A DNA stretch of 64,000 nucleotides from an uncultured Candidatus Melainabacteria bacterium. GTDB lineage: Bacteria > Cyanobacteriota > Vampirovibrionia > Gastranaerophilales > Gastranaerophilaceae. Below, piece after piece: positions 19,565-29,146 of this stretch (the stretch's first letter is position 1; each line of letters opens with the position of its first letter). Under the pieces are notes generated by a model. That model saw nothing but the letters and a program-made list of their open reading frames with translations. It was not told the DNA's origin and did no database searches. The stretch spans positions 16,737-80,736 of the forward strand of contig CAKUXM010000008.1 in NCBI GenBank assembly GCA_934700335.1, written 5' to 3'. The translations under genes and the position numbers were made by a program.

Positions 19565-20470
19565 ATGGAAATTTTTAAATATATTTTGAACCCTGCGTTA
19601 ATGTTAATCTTTTTATTTTTCGCTTTTTCTGTTGGCTATTGTGTATATAAATATCAATATATCAATAAAGAATTAGTAAAATTATTAGATTTTTTAAAAA
19701 CTTTCAAAAAATCAGATTTAACTTATAGATTTAAAGAATTTGATGAAGGTTTATCTTCAAATCCTTATGTTTCAGATATCTGGATTGAATTTAGAAATAC
19801 ACTTGTATTTAATGACAAAGTTACCATAGAAAATGATAAAGAAGAAATTAGTTTTGAAAATGCTTCACAAGCTCTTTCTGGAATACAGACAACAGTCGAT
19901 TCTTCTTATTTCTTTAACGAAGAAGCTTTGATTACTTCAAAATTAAATTATAAATTTATTCAAGTAACACCAACCTTGTTGACCGGCATGGGGCCATTAT
20001 TTACTTTTATGCACATTGCTTTTGCTTTTGCGCACATTGATTTTACAACAAGTGATTCTACAATGGCGACTATTGAAAACTTGATGTCTAATATGCAAAT
20101 CGCAGCATTGTGTTCTGTTTTTGCCGTTGGTGAATCTTTATTATTCTTGATGATTGAAAGATTGATGTACAACTTTAAATGTAAAACTCCTTTAAATGAA
20201 GTTCAAGCTTATTTGTACAAAATGTTTGATAATGTAACTTCAGAAAAATTCCTAATTGAATTGTTGAAAACTACAAAACTTCAAAACCATTCTTTGACTT
20301 CTTCAATGAAGAATTTACCAGATAAATTTAAAGAAGCTTTTGATAAAAGTTTAGCAACTGTGCTTGTTCCGTATTTGGATAATATTATGCACAATTTAGA
20401 TAAGATTAAAGAGAATAATTCAAAAACTGTTGAAAAAACAGTTATAGAGTCTGTTGATGATTTATTTTAG
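19565..20470 (+). CDS. MotA/ExbB/ZorA-like ion-channel subunit
   Basis: The 301-aa protein has the topology of the MotA/TolQ/ExbB/ZorA superfamily. It has an N-terminal helix (residues ~8-28), a ~100-residue cytoplasmic region, two further helices (FIQVTPTLLTGMGPLFTFMHIAFAFAHI at ~130-155 and AALCSVFAVGESLLFLMIERLMY at ~180-205), and a C-terminal cytoplasmic tail. The TPTLLTGMGPLFTFMHIAF segment matches the ExbB/ZorA pattern 'G(L/I)xGTxxGL'. The tail is much shorter than that of known ZorA (~700 aa). It lies 8 bp before the OmpA-domain partner and starts after AGAGGAG. An ion-driven rotary stator role is inferred from the pair. Confidence 0.72.
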   Translation: MEIFKYILNPALMLIFLFFAFSVGYCVYKYQYINKELVKLLDFLKTFKKSDLTYRFKEFDEGLSSNPYVSDIWIEFRNTLVFNDKVTIENDKEEISFENASQALSGIQTTVDSSYFFNEEALITSKLNYKFIQVTPTLLTGMGPLFTFMHIAFAFAHIDFTTSDSTMATIENLMSNMQIAALCSVFAVGESLLFLMIERLMYNFKCKTPLNEVQAYLYKMFDNVTSEKFLIELLKTTKLQNHSLTSSMKNLPDKFKEAFDKSLATVLVPYLDNIMHNLDKIKENNSKTVEKTVIESVDDLF

Positions 20471-20478
20471 GAGTAAAA

Positions 20479-21174
20479 ATGTACAAAAAAATATCAAAAA
20501 CAGATTACAATGAAGAAAATATTTTCTGGATAACAATGTCAGACTTATTGTTAGGTTTGATGATTATCTTTTTAATTCTTTTTATCATGTCAATGGTTGG
20601 TTTTTCTCAAGCAAAAGTTGCTGAACAATCTGCTCAAACTGAGATGGCAGAAAAATTAGCGAAAAAACTTGTTAATAATAAAATTGATGTGAATATTGAC
20701 AAAATGTCAGGACAAGTTGAAATTTCTGACTTAGAGCTTTTTGATATTGGCAGTGCAAAATTATCTGCAAAGGGTAAGGCTTATTTGGATAAGTTTTTCC
20801 CAATTTATATTGATACAATTTTTTCTAATTCAGAACTTAGTGATAAGGTTGAAAACTTAATCATTGAAGGTCATACAGACTCTCAAATGTTCAAAGGTTT
20901 AAATTCTGCTGATGAACAATATACAAAAAATTTAGAACTATCTTCAATGCGTGCAACTGAGGTTGCTAATTATGTTTTTAAAACAAATTATAATAAAAAA
21001 TATAGCAAAAAATTACACAAAGTCTTGATTGTTGAAGGTAAGAGTAATACCGAACCTATTTTGACAAATGGCAAAGAAGATTTCAATAAGAGTAGACGTG
21101 TTGAACTTGAAATTCGCATGAAAGCAGGCGAAAACGTCATTGAAAAAATGCTTAATCCAAAAGCTTCTAAGTAA
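20479..21174 (+). CDS. MotB/ZorB-like protein with OmpA peptidoglycan-binding domain
   Basis: The 231-aa protein has a single N-terminal transmembrane helix preceded by NIFWITMSDLLLGLMIIFLI. Asp22 in this helix sits where MotB and ZorB carry the ion-coupling aspartate. A ~40-residue linker follows, then an OmpA-like domain: ELFDIGSAKLSAKGKAYLDKF, IEGHTDSQ, LELSSMRATEVANYV and NKSRRVELEI, all conserved peptidoglycan-binding segments. With the preceding gene it forms a complete stator unit. There are no flagellar or Tol genes nearby, so this is not ordinary MotAB or TolQR. ZorB-like is my best reading. It converges on the SLH gene with a 5-nt gap. Confidence 0.78.
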   Translation: MYKKISKTDYNEENIFWITMSDLLLGLMIIFLILFIMSMVGFSQAKVAEQSAQTEMAEKLAKKLVNNKIDVNIDKMSGQVEISDLELFDIGSAKLSAKGKAYLDKFFPIYIDTIFSNSELSDKVENLIIEGHTDSQMFKGLNSADEQYTKNLELSSMRATEVANYVFKTNYNKKYSKKLHKVLIVEGKSNTEPILTNGKEDFNKSRRVELEIRMKAGENVIEKMLNPKASK

Positions 21175-21179
21175 GATTA

Positions 21180-22316
21180 TTACAATCTTTCGTTAACAAT
21201 TATGCTAGATGTTAAATCAATTTTTACATCTTGAAGAAGTTTTAGATAAGATTTTTCGCTCGTTGTTGTTCTGATTCTTTTGAATTTAAACATTTTATTT
21301 CCAAGTCCAATTTTATCGTTTACTACTAAAACAGCTGGGAAAGAGGTTGTTTGTTTGAATGGAGTTGTTATTTTGGTTGATACAACTCTAAGTTCGCCAT
21401 TTCTACGTAACAATTTTCTTTTTTGAACATCTTCAACTTTTAGTTCAATTTTAGAACCTGCTTTGATAAGTAAATAACGTTCTTTTGTTACCAAATTCCA
21501 AGGTACAACAGCCTGATGAATATCATTTAATTGTGATTTTTGTGAATCAGCTTTTGTAGTCATTTGTACAGGAATTTCTGTTTGCACAGGGATTGTTGCG
21601 TAATCTCCTTTTACATAAGCTTCTTTTATTCTTGAACCGATAGCTTTTTTCTTAGTTCCGTAATGTTCAATTTTTTTGTTGTATAACTCGTATTCTTGAT
21701 TTGAGATGTTATAAACCATAACAGCTAAATCAGCTCTGGTTAAAGGTGTTGTGGCGTTAATTTTGACTTCATTGCCTGTTATTGGTAACAAGCCCATAAG
21801 TTCAGCTTTTGCAAATTCAATTAAGTCGGAATCTCTAAGAGTTCCTCTGTCTCTGTATTTACCTAAAATATTTTTTGCCTGAGTAACATTAATAATTTTG
21901 TCGCTCAGAAATTTTGTTACAGGTAAAATAGCGTATTTTCTAATAATTGTTCCTTTTGGATAAATATATTTTGAACCATCTGTAACAGGGATTAAATCAT
22001 AATATAGCGCAATTTGCATAGAATCGTAATTAGGGTTTTCCTGTGGTAAATCATAAAATTCCACGCCAGATACGACCATTTTGCCGTCAAGTTTCAGAGC
22101 TTTTGTAATTACTCTTGAATAGTCAGCTCTTGTAACAGCTTGGTTCGGTCTGAAAGTTCCGTCCTCATATCCAATCATTATTCTTTCTTGTTGAAGTTTT
22201 AACAATGCTGGATAATATGATGTAGTTCTTGAAACATCAGTATAGATGCTGTTATTCCCAGCAAATGCTGGCATTGATAAAAACATTATGCAAAATATTA
22301 TAAAAATTTTTTTCAT
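21180..22316 (-). CDS. Secreted SLH-domain protein
   Basis: The 378-aa protein has a clear signal peptide (MKKIFIIFCIMFLSMPAFA). Three SLH-like repeats follow, at about residues 24-75 (YPALLKLQQERIMIGYEDGTFRPNQAVTRADYSRVI), 85-138 and 150-205 (TPLTRADLAVMVYNIS). SLH domains anchor proteins to pyruvylated cell-wall polymers, and in cyanobacteria they also occur in outer-membrane porins. The C-terminal ~110 residues are basic and beta-rich, with no family I recognise; there is no porin barrel here. It starts one base downstream of the YkgJ-like gene, forming a two-gene operon. Confidence 0.8.
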   Translation of the reverse strand: MKKIFIIFCIMFLSMPAFAGNNSIYTDVSRTTSYYPALLKLQQERIMIGYEDGTFRPNQAVTRADYSRVITKALKLDGKMVVSGVEFYDLPQENPNYDSMQIALYYDLIPVTDGSKYIYPKGTIIRKYAILPVTKFLSDKIINVTQAKNILGKYRDRGTLRDSDLIEFAKAELMGLLPITGNEVKINATTPLTRADLAVMVYNISNQEYELYNKKIEHYGTKKKAIGSRIKEAYVKGDYATIPVQTEIPVQMTTKADSQKSQLNDIHQAVVPWNLVTKERYLLIKAGSKIELKVEDVQKRKLLRRNGELRVVSTKITTPFKQTTSFPAVLVVNDKIGLGNKMFKFKRIRTTTSEKSYLKLLQDVKIDLTSSIIVNERL

Positions 22317-22718
22317 TTATTCTTTTCCTTTTTTTAAGTAATCTTCAAACTTTTTTTCTTCAACTTTATAACCACAACCCTCGTGTAGTTTCATTGGTCT
22401 ATAAATTCTTTTTACAGGATATCTTCTGCACATTTTAAGCCTTTTGTTATATACAGAGCAAAGTCCTTCTTTAGTAACATATTTGCATGCAAAAATAAAA
22501 TTACCGTCTTCGTCTTTTCCTTTTATATAAAATCTTCTGTATGCCGGAAAAAGAAATTGCATAATTTTGAACTCTTTTTCTGTGTAAGTATCAAAACTAT
22601 ACATGTAATTACAGCATTTACCACATTTTTTGCATTCGCCAGTGATTTCATAACTTATTTTTTCAGTTACGAAATACGATTTTAATTCATTTACAATTGT
22701 TTCTAAAAAATCAAACAT
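22317..22718 (-). CDS. YkgJ-family cysteine-cluster protein
   Basis: The 133-aa protein carries the YkgJ (UPF0153) pattern: ECKKCGKCCNYM at residues 28-38, and downstream CKYVTKEGLCSVYNKRLKMCRRYPV with the conserved Y-x-x-R-x-x-x-C-R-x-Y-P. A last Cys lies in HEGCGYK. The family is predicted to bind an Fe-S or zinc cluster; its biochemical role is not established. It is the first gene of a pair with the SLH protein and is divergent from the PBP1A gene. Confidence 0.85.
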   Translation of the reverse strand: MFDFLETIVNELKSYFVTEKISYEITGECKKCGKCCNYMYSFDTYTEKEFKIMQFLFPAYRRFYIKGKDEDGNFIFACKYVTKEGLCSVYNKRLKMCRRYPVKRIYRPMKLHEGCGYKVEEKKFEDYLKKGKE

Positions 22719-22792
22719 GTTTTTTTTAATATTTGTGCTTTAATAAATATATAATATATTATAAATCATTACGGAGCAAATTATAAAGAAAT

Positions 22793-24952
22793 ATGAGTGA
22801 TAAATATCAATTTCAAGTCCCAGAAAGAATAAGAAAAGTGAAACAAAAAAGAAATTATACAGGCTTTGGATATTTTTGTGTTTTTGTAATGGCAGTGATT
22901 TTAGCAGCGTTTGTTGCTTTTAAACTATACTTGCTTTCATTACCTCCAATTCATAATTTAGAAGACTTTAAGCCAAATATTATTACAAAGATTTATTCTG
23001 ATGACGGAGAAATCATCAAGACATTTACAGCTTATACATTTAAAAAGGTTGAGTTAGAAGAAATTCCAGATACATTAATTCAGGCTATCATTGCGACAGA
23101 AGATAAAAACTTCTATCACCATGCCGGTTATGATATGTTTGGTTTAGCTCGTTCAATCCTTGCAAACGTTATGGCTGGCAGAGTTGTACAGGGTGCAAGT
23201 ACAATTACTCAACAATTATCTCGTATTTTATTCTTGAATAATGAAAGAACATTTAACAGAAAGATAAAAGAATTTGTTATTGCTGCTCGTATTGAAAAAT
23301 CAATCAGCAAAGACCAAATTCTAGAAATGTATTTGAACAATGTATATTTAGGTTCGGGTGCATACGGTGTTGAAGGTGCAGCTCAAATCTACTTCAACAA
23401 ATCTGTAAAACAACTTTCTTTGCCAGAAATTGCTTTGATTGCAGGTTTACCACAAGCGCCAAGTGTTTATTCACCATTTAACGACATTAAAAAAGCTGAA
23501 AAACGTAGAAACCAAGTTCTTAAAAGAATGTACAAAATGCGCTTTATCACAAAAGATGAATATTTAAGCGCAAGAAAAGCGACAATAAAATTAAATCATA
23601 TGCCTAATGTTTATACTTATAACAAGGCTCCTTACTTTTGTGATTATGTTATGAGAGAACTTGATAAATTAGGCTTTGACGAAGAAGATATTTCACAAGG
23701 TGGTTATAAAATTACAACTACACTTGATTACAGTGCACAGATTGCTGCAAACGAAGCTCTTATTAACAATATGAACGCATACGGTTTAAGAGCAGATAAA
23801 AACCAAGCTGCAGTATTTGTTTACAACCACGTTAACGGTAAAATCTTAGCTTATGCAGGTGGTAAAGATTATTCTAAATCACAATACGATAGAATTACAC
23901 AGGCTGTTAGACCTCCGGGATCGGCTTTCAAACCTTTTGTATATGCAGCAGCTTTAGAAAAAGGTATAACACCAAATGATATAGTTGAAGATATGCCGGT
24001 AAAAATTGGTAATTGGTCTCCAAAAAACTATGGTAATAAATACAGAGGAAACATTCCTGTATATACAGCATTAATGGTTTCATCAAATGTATGTGCAGCA
24101 AGAATGATTGAATACACAGGCATTAGACCAGTAATTCAATTGGTTCGTATGTTAGGTTTAACAACTCCAATCGCTTATGATTACACAATCGCACTTGGTT
24201 CAAATGGTGTTAAATTATTTGAATTTACAAGAGCTTATGGTGCTTTTGCAAATGGTGGTTACAAAGTAGAACCTTATGCAGTTGAAAGAATTGAAGACTC
24301 TAAAGGTAAGGTTGTATATGAAGCACCTACTGCAAAACCAATTAAAGTTATGAATTTAAGTACAGCAAGTGAAATGACTTCAATGCTTAAAACAGTAGTT
24401 ACAAACGGTACTGGTAGAGCAGCAAACATTGGTAAACCAGCTGCTGGTAAAACTGGTACAACAGATGATTCAAAAGATGCTTGCTTTATGGGTTACACAC
24501 CTAATGTTGTTGCAGGTGTTTGGGTTGGTAATGATGACAACTCTAGAAATGGTAACGTTCAAGGTGGTACTGTTCCTGCATTGATTTGGAGAGATGTTAT
24601 GAGAGTTGCTACAAGACAATATGGTAGCGCAGATTTCCAATACACATCTTATGACTTAACTCCATTTAAAGCTGGTAGCAAAGCAATCAAAATTATTTCT
24701 CCAGATGCCGTTCAAAAAGCATTTGATAAAAAAGAAAAAGAATTAAAGAAAAAAGATAGTTCAAATGATTATGTAGATGAAACTCCAGTTGAATCTGCAC
24801 TTCCAAAAACTGTTAATAAACCTGTGGTGAAAAAAGAAGCTAGAAAACCTGCCTCAGCACCTACTCCTGTTCCACAAGTAGAAAAAACTGCTGATAAAAT
24901 TATTGAAGATGCAAATAAACTTGCACCAATTCCAATGGCTTCACCATTTTAA
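22793..24952 (+). CDS. mrcA: Class A penicillin-binding protein (PBP1A)
   Basis: This bifunctional peptidoglycan synthase polymerises glycan strands and cross-links peptides at the inner membrane. The 719-aa protein has a short basic cytoplasmic tail and one transmembrane helix (~residues 25-48). The GT51 glycosyltransferase domain follows, with EDKNFYHHAGYD (catalytic Glu), QGASTITQQLSR and IARIEKSISKDQILEMYLN-like motifs, ending near residue 240. The transpeptidase domain has SAFK at 377-380, a SSN motif and KTGT at 553-556. The C-terminal ~90 residues are Lys/Pro/Ala rich and probably disordered. It starts from its own promoter region opposite the YkgJ gene. Confidence 0.93.
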   Translation: MSDKYQFQVPERIRKVKQKRNYTGFGYFCVFVMAVILAAFVAFKLYLLSLPPIHNLEDFKPNIITKIYSDDGEIIKTFTAYTFKKVELEEIPDTLIQAIIATEDKNFYHHAGYDMFGLARSILANVMAGRVVQGASTITQQLSRILFLNNERTFNRKIKEFVIAARIEKSISKDQILEMYLNNVYLGSGAYGVEGAAQIYFNKSVKQLSLPEIALIAGLPQAPSVYSPFNDIKKAEKRRNQVLKRMYKMRFITKDEYLSARKATIKLNHMPNVYTYNKAPYFCDYVMRELDKLGFDEEDISQGGYKITTTLDYSAQIAANEALINNMNAYGLRADKNQAAVFVYNHVNGKILAYAGGKDYSKSQYDRITQAVRPPGSAFKPFVYAAALEKGITPNDIVEDMPVKIGNWSPKNYGNKYRGNIPVYTALMVSSNVCAARMIEYTGIRPVIQLVRMLGLTTPIAYDYTIALGSNGVKLFEFTRAYGAFANGGYKVEPYAVERIEDSKGKVVYEAPTAKPIKVMNLSTASEMTSMLKTVVTNGTGRAANIGKPAAGKTGTTDDSKDACFMGYTPNVVAGVWVGNDDNSRNGNVQGGTVPALIWRDVMRVATRQYGSADFQYTSYDLTPFKAGSKAIKIISPDAVQKAFDKKEKELKKKDSSNDYVDETPVESALPKTVNKPVVKKEARKPASAPTPVPQVEKTADKIIEDANKLAPIPMASPF

Positions 24953-24994
24953 GACGTAAAACAAATTAGAATTAAGATATAAAAGGAAACGAAA

Positions 24995-26494
24995 ATGACA
25001 GAAGAAAAACAAAAACATGAGCCGGTTTCGGCAAAAGATACAATCCGTCAATTAAGACTTCAAAAGCTTGCAGAATGTGCAGAAAGAGGAATTAATCCAT
25101 ATCCATATTCTTTTCCTAAAACAGCACAAGCTGCAGAATTACAAGAAAAATATAAAGATCTTCCTGCTGATACAGAAACAGAAGATGTATACTCAGTTGC
25201 AGGTCGTGTAATGGCTATAAGAAATACAGGCATGTTTATTGATTTAATGGACGATTCTGGAAAAATTCAAATCTTTTCACACAAACAAAATCTTCCAGAA
25301 GAGCAAATTAAACTTTTAAAAATGTTAGATATTGGTGATATGGTTGGTTTTACTGGTAAAATTAGAAGAACTCCAAGAGGCGAACTTTCTATCAAATCAA
25401 CTGATATCAAACTTTTAGCAAAAGCTTTATTACCATTACCAGAAAAATTTCACGGTTTAACAGACGTTGAAACTCGTTATCGTCAAAGATATGTTGATAT
25501 GATTGTTAATGACGAAGTTAGAGATACATTTAGAAAAAGAAGTTTGATTATCCAAAAAATCAGAGAATTTTTATGTAATCAAGGTTTCTTAGAAGTGGAA
25601 ACACCAATGCTTCACCCTCAAGCAAGTGGTGCTAACGCTAGACCATTCTTGACTCACCATAACACTTTAGATATGGATATGACATTAAGAATTGCACCTG
25701 AATTATACTTGAAACGATTAATGGTAGGTGGTTTAAGCGAAAAGATTTTTGAACTTAATAGATGTTTTAGAAACGAAGGTATTGATATTAGACACAATCC
25801 AGAATTCACTATGATTGAATTATATCAAGCTTACGTTGATTATAACGATATGATGACATTGTTAGAAAATATGGTTGCTTTCGTTGCTAAAGAAGTTTTA
25901 GGAACAACTAAAATTACTTATGGCGAAAACGAAATCGATTTAACTCCACCATGGGATAGAAAAACAATGTTAGGTGCTATCCAAGAATACACAGGAATTG
26001 ATTTCAGCGATTGCTTCACAGTTGAAGATGCCAAAGAAAGAGCAAAATCAATTGGTGTTCATGCTGATGAAGCAGATAACTGGGGTAAAGTTATTGATGC
26101 AGTATTTGAAGAAAAAGTTGAACCAAGCTTAATTCAACCAATTCACATCATTGATTATCCAAGAGATATATCACCTCTTGCAAAAGTTCATAGAGATAAT
26201 GACAGATTAACAGAACGTTTTGAAACACGTGTTAACGGTTGGGAAATCGCAAATGCTTTCTCTGAATTAACTGATCCGATCGACCAAAGATATAGATTTG
26301 AAGCACAAGCTCAGGCTAAAGCAAATGGTGATGAAGAAGCATGTGATATTGATGAAGATTACATTACAGCTCTTGAATATGGTTTACCTCCATGCGGTGG
26401 TTTAGGTATGGGTATTGATAGACTTGTTATGTTATTAACAAATTCTCCATCAATTCGTGATGTTATCGCATTCCCAACAATGAGAAAAAATTAA
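24995..26494 (+). CDS. lysS: Lysyl-tRNA synthetase (class II)
   Basis: This 499-aa enzyme charges tRNA-Lys. An N-terminal OB-fold anticodon-binding domain (residues ~60-150, VAGRVMAIRNTGMFIDL) is followed by the class II catalytic core. Motif 1 lies around FLEVETPMLHPQASGA, motif 2 is CFRNEGIDIRHNPEFTMIE, and motif 3 is GLGMGIDRLVMLLTNSPSIRDVIAFP. The length and C-terminus are normal. It follows the PBP gene by 42 bp with an AAAGGAAA ribosome binding site and ends at a strong hairpin terminator. Confidence 0.96.
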   Translation: MTEEKQKHEPVSAKDTIRQLRLQKLAECAERGINPYPYSFPKTAQAAELQEKYKDLPADTETEDVYSVAGRVMAIRNTGMFIDLMDDSGKIQIFSHKQNLPEEQIKLLKMLDIGDMVGFTGKIRRTPRGELSIKSTDIKLLAKALLPLPEKFHGLTDVETRYRQRYVDMIVNDEVRDTFRKRSLIIQKIREFLCNQGFLEVETPMLHPQASGANARPFLTHHNTLDMDMTLRIAPELYLKRLMVGGLSEKIFELNRCFRNEGIDIRHNPEFTMIELYQAYVDYNDMMTLLENMVAFVAKEVLGTTKITYGENEIDLTPPWDRKTMLGAIQEYTGIDFSDCFTVEDAKERAKSIGVHADEADNWGKVIDAVFEEKVEPSLIQPIHIIDYPRDISPLAKVHRDNDRLTERFETRVNGWEIANAFSELTDPIDQRYRFEAQAQAKANGDEEACDIDEDYITALEYGLPPCGGLGMGIDRLVMLLTNSPSIRDVIAFPTMRKN

Positions 26495-26512
26495 TAATTT
26501 TAATTTATAACA

Positions 26513-26543
26513 ACAGAGGCGAAGCCGAAGGCTTCGCCTCTGT
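26513..26543 (+). terminator. lysS terminator; member of the GGCGAAGCC hairpin family
   Basis: A perfect 14-bp inverted repeat (ACAGAGGCGAAGCC / GGCTTCGCCTCTGT, 3-nt loop) lies 18 nt after lysS and is followed by CTTTTG. The same core hairpin occurs four more times in this window. Confidence 0.75.
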
Positions 26544-26548
26544 CTTTT

Positions 26549-26582
26549 GTCGGGTTCGATGAAATTGTCGAACCCGACCTAC
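26549..26582 (-). repeat. REP-like palindrome with GTAG
   Basis: On the minus strand this reads GTAG followed by the stem GTCGGGTTCGA and TCGAACCCGAC with a short loop. It lies directly after the lysS terminator. Confidence 0.7.
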
Positions 26583-26675
26583 ATTTCTACGATAACCCGA
26601 ATAATCCAAGAAAATTTCTCCTCAATTTAGAGGTTGTAGGAGTTTAGAATTTTGGTTAAAATTCAACAATATATT

Positions 26676-26699
26676 GTAGGTTGGGGTTTTTACCCCAAC
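26676..26699 (+). repeat. REP-like palindrome with GTAG
   Basis: GTAG at 26676-26679 is followed by GTTGGGGT and ACCCCAAC with a tight T-rich loop. It lies just upstream of the GH35 gene and overlaps the open frame ahead of that gene's ATG, which supports the later start. Confidence 0.7.
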
Positions 26700-26722
26700 A
26701 AAATCAACTTAGGAGCCATAGT

Positions 26723-29134
26723 ATGAACGTAACTTTTGACAAGCATTCCTTGATTATTGACGGAAAACGAGAGTTTATCAGAAGTGGTGCGTTTCATTAT
26801 TTTAGAACTCCTAGTGCTGAACTAGCAAAAGACCGTTTTATGAAAATGAAAGCGGGCGGTTATAATACAGTAGAGATTTATTTTTGGTGGAAATACCATA
26901 GCGAAAAACAAGGCGAATACGATTTTTCTGGTATAAAAGATGTTGAAAAAGTTCTTGAAATGGCAAGAGATGTCGGTTTATATGTAATTTGTAGACCTGG
27001 ACCATTTATTAATAGTGAAGTTAGTGCTGGCGGTTTTTCATTGTGGTTATTGAAGGATAAAGATGTCATTCCTCGTAATAGAATTGGTACAGAGTACCAT
27101 TACAGTGAAAAATACATGGAATATATTACAGAGTGGTATGACCAAATTATTCCTATTGTAAATAAATTTGATAACATTATTCTTTTCCAAATAGAAAATG
27201 AATATGCAAATGATGAAATGGACGAGACTTACATGCGTAAATTATACGATATGGCTCGTGAGCGTGGTGTAAAATGTCCAATTTATCATAACGATGCTGC
27301 TCCATGGGGTTTGTGGGCAGATGTCGTTGATATTTATGCTTGCGATACATATTTATATATCAATCCTAATCAAGATTGGAGAAAAGACAATTTCTGTTTT
27401 GACACAATGGATAATCTTGAATGCGTTTTTGAATGCAAAGAAAATGCACCTGCTTTTATTGCAGAAATGCAATCGGGTTGGTTTGATAAATGGGACGGTT
27501 CGGGTTATGAACATATTAGAAAAGAACTTTCAGATCAACATATAAATTTGGTTACTAAAACAGCTATTTCTCAAGGTGTAACATTATTCAATCATTACAT
27601 GTGCTGTGGCGGAACTTCTTGGGACAATATTGCTTGTGATGAAGTTTATACAAGTTATGATTTTACTGCACCTATCAATGAATATGGTGTTTTAGAGGAT
27701 AATTATTTTAAAGCCAAAGAAATTAATTATTTCTTAAAATCTTTCGGATTGACTAATACTGAACCTGATGAAGATTTGGATATAAATGAAGAATGTATTT
27801 ATACAAAAGTTAGAAAAGATAACGAAAACGACTGTAAATGGTTGTTTTTGCGTAATCTTAACCCTGATGCTAAAACATTAAATATTCTAGATAAATTTTC
27901 TACAACAATAAAACCTTATGATATGAAAATTTGTCCGATAAATTTGAAACTTTACGCTTGCGAAATTGAGTTTTCAGATATAGAAATTTTTGCCCGACTT
28001 AAAAATGAGGAAAAAGAAACAATCTTTTTAATTGCAGATGAAAATACATCAATGTATCTTTCAAATGGTGATAAAATTTCTGGTAACAAAAAAGATTTTG
28101 ATACTTTTAAGCTGGAAAAAGACGGTAAATCAACAAGATTTGTATTTTTAACTCGTGAAACTACAAGAAAAACTTGGATAACAGACAAACGAGCAATCTT
28201 TAATGCTGACTATGTTGCAAAAAACGATACTATTGCTTTAGAACACAGTGCAGAAATTGCATATTATGATTTAAAACACGGTTTTTCAAGAAAATATTTC
28301 AAAACCCGTCCACAAACAGACCATAAAAAACTTTTGAAAAATCTTGAGGTATCCTTTTGTGCACCTGAAATAGATATAGATTATGATTATTCATCTTGGA
28401 GAAAAATCAAAGGTGATAAATTTGACTCTTTATCTTGTGGTTTATCTGACGAATTCACCTTCTACAAGGGAAAAATTCCAAACGATATTGAAGAAATAAC
28501 ATTAAGTGCCAGACATCTTTTTGCCGTTTATATTAATGGTAAAGAGGTTTTGAGCAGAAACAGTTACAAAATCGAAAAACTTCAACAAATACCGGAAACC
28601 ATTCAAATACCTCTTGATAAGAAAATCTTAAACAAAGAGGAAAACGAATTAACAATTCTTGTAGAAAATCTTGGTTTTGATAAAGGTTTTTCCGGTGAGA
28701 CAAATCACCCACGTGGGTTAGTTACATTTGAAACATCACCTAAATGTAATGTAGAGTTTTACGTCAATGAAAGACTTTCTATAGAACGTGGAGATTTGAG
28801 AGAATCTGATTCTCCTTATCTAGCAAAGATTTCGGCTGAATTTGATGTAACATTTAGAGAAGATGAAACTTTTTCTAAATATTTGTACCTAAAAGATTTT
28901 CCATATCGTCGTGCAACAATCTTTTTAAATGGTATAAAAATAGGTAGATATATTAAAAGAACGAATGTTCAAGACAAATTCTATTTGATAAATGCTTTCT
29001 TAAAAGAGCATAACAAAATAGATATTGTTGTATGGCAAAAAGCTAGAAATATCCATGGTTCATGGGACTTTAAAAACGAAATGAAAAATGTTATACTGGA
29101 AGTAGGAGATGTAAAAAGATTTCAATTATTTTAA
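26723..29134 (+). CDS. Glycoside hydrolase family 35 beta-galactosidase-like enzyme
   Basis: The protein (803 aa) removes terminal beta-linked galactose-type sugars from oligo- or polysaccharides, judged by family. It begins TFDKHSLIIDGKREFIRSGAFHYFR, then VEIYFWWKYHS and YVICRPGPFINSE. The acid/base Glu is in QIENEY near residue 160, and the nucleophile Glu in AEMQSGWFDKW near residue 248. C-terminal beta-sandwich domains include YKGKIP and VYINGKEVLSR. No signal peptide is seen, so it is cytoplasmic. I chose the ATG at 26723 (AGGAGCC at 26711) over a TTG at 26681 inside a repeat. The small gene after it is 12 bp away and probably functionally paired. Confidence 0.88.
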   Translation: MNVTFDKHSLIIDGKREFIRSGAFHYFRTPSAELAKDRFMKMKAGGYNTVEIYFWWKYHSEKQGEYDFSGIKDVEKVLEMARDVGLYVICRPGPFINSEVSAGGFSLWLLKDKDVIPRNRIGTEYHYSEKYMEYITEWYDQIIPIVNKFDNIILFQIENEYANDEMDETYMRKLYDMARERGVKCPIYHNDAAPWGLWADVVDIYACDTYLYINPNQDWRKDNFCFDTMDNLECVFECKENAPAFIAEMQSGWFDKWDGSGYEHIRKELSDQHINLVTKTAISQGVTLFNHYMCCGGTSWDNIACDEVYTSYDFTAPINEYGVLEDNYFKAKEINYFLKSFGLTNTEPDEDLDINEECIYTKVRKDNENDCKWLFLRNLNPDAKTLNILDKFSTTIKPYDMKICPINLKLYACEIEFSDIEIFARLKNEEKETIFLIADENTSMYLSNGDKISGNKKDFDTFKLEKDGKSTRFVFLTRETTRKTWITDKRAIFNADYVAKNDTIALEHSAEIAYYDLKHGFSRKYFKTRPQTDHKKLLKNLEVSFCAPEIDIDYDYSSWRKIKGDKFDSLSCGLSDEFTFYKGKIPNDIEEITLSARHLFAVYINGKEVLSRNSYKIEKLQQIPETIQIPLDKKILNKEENELTILVENLGFDKGFSGETNHPRGLVTFETSPKCNVEFYVNERLSIERGDLRESDSPYLAKISAEFDVTFREDETFSKYLYLKDFPYRRATIFLNGIKIGRYIKRTNVQDKFYLINAFLKEHNKIDIVVWQKARNIHGSWDFKNEMKNVILEVGDVKRFQLF

Positions 29135-29146
29135 AGGAGTTTACCT

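Noticed and set aside
16113..21174. Complete Zorya defence system
   Set aside because: No ZorC, ZorD or ZorE is present and the ZorA-like subunit is short; only a motor pair is supported.
26681..26722. Upstream TTG start of the GH35 frame
   Set aside because: It lies inside a REP-like palindrome, lacks a ribosome binding site, and the family sequence begins at the ATG at 26723.
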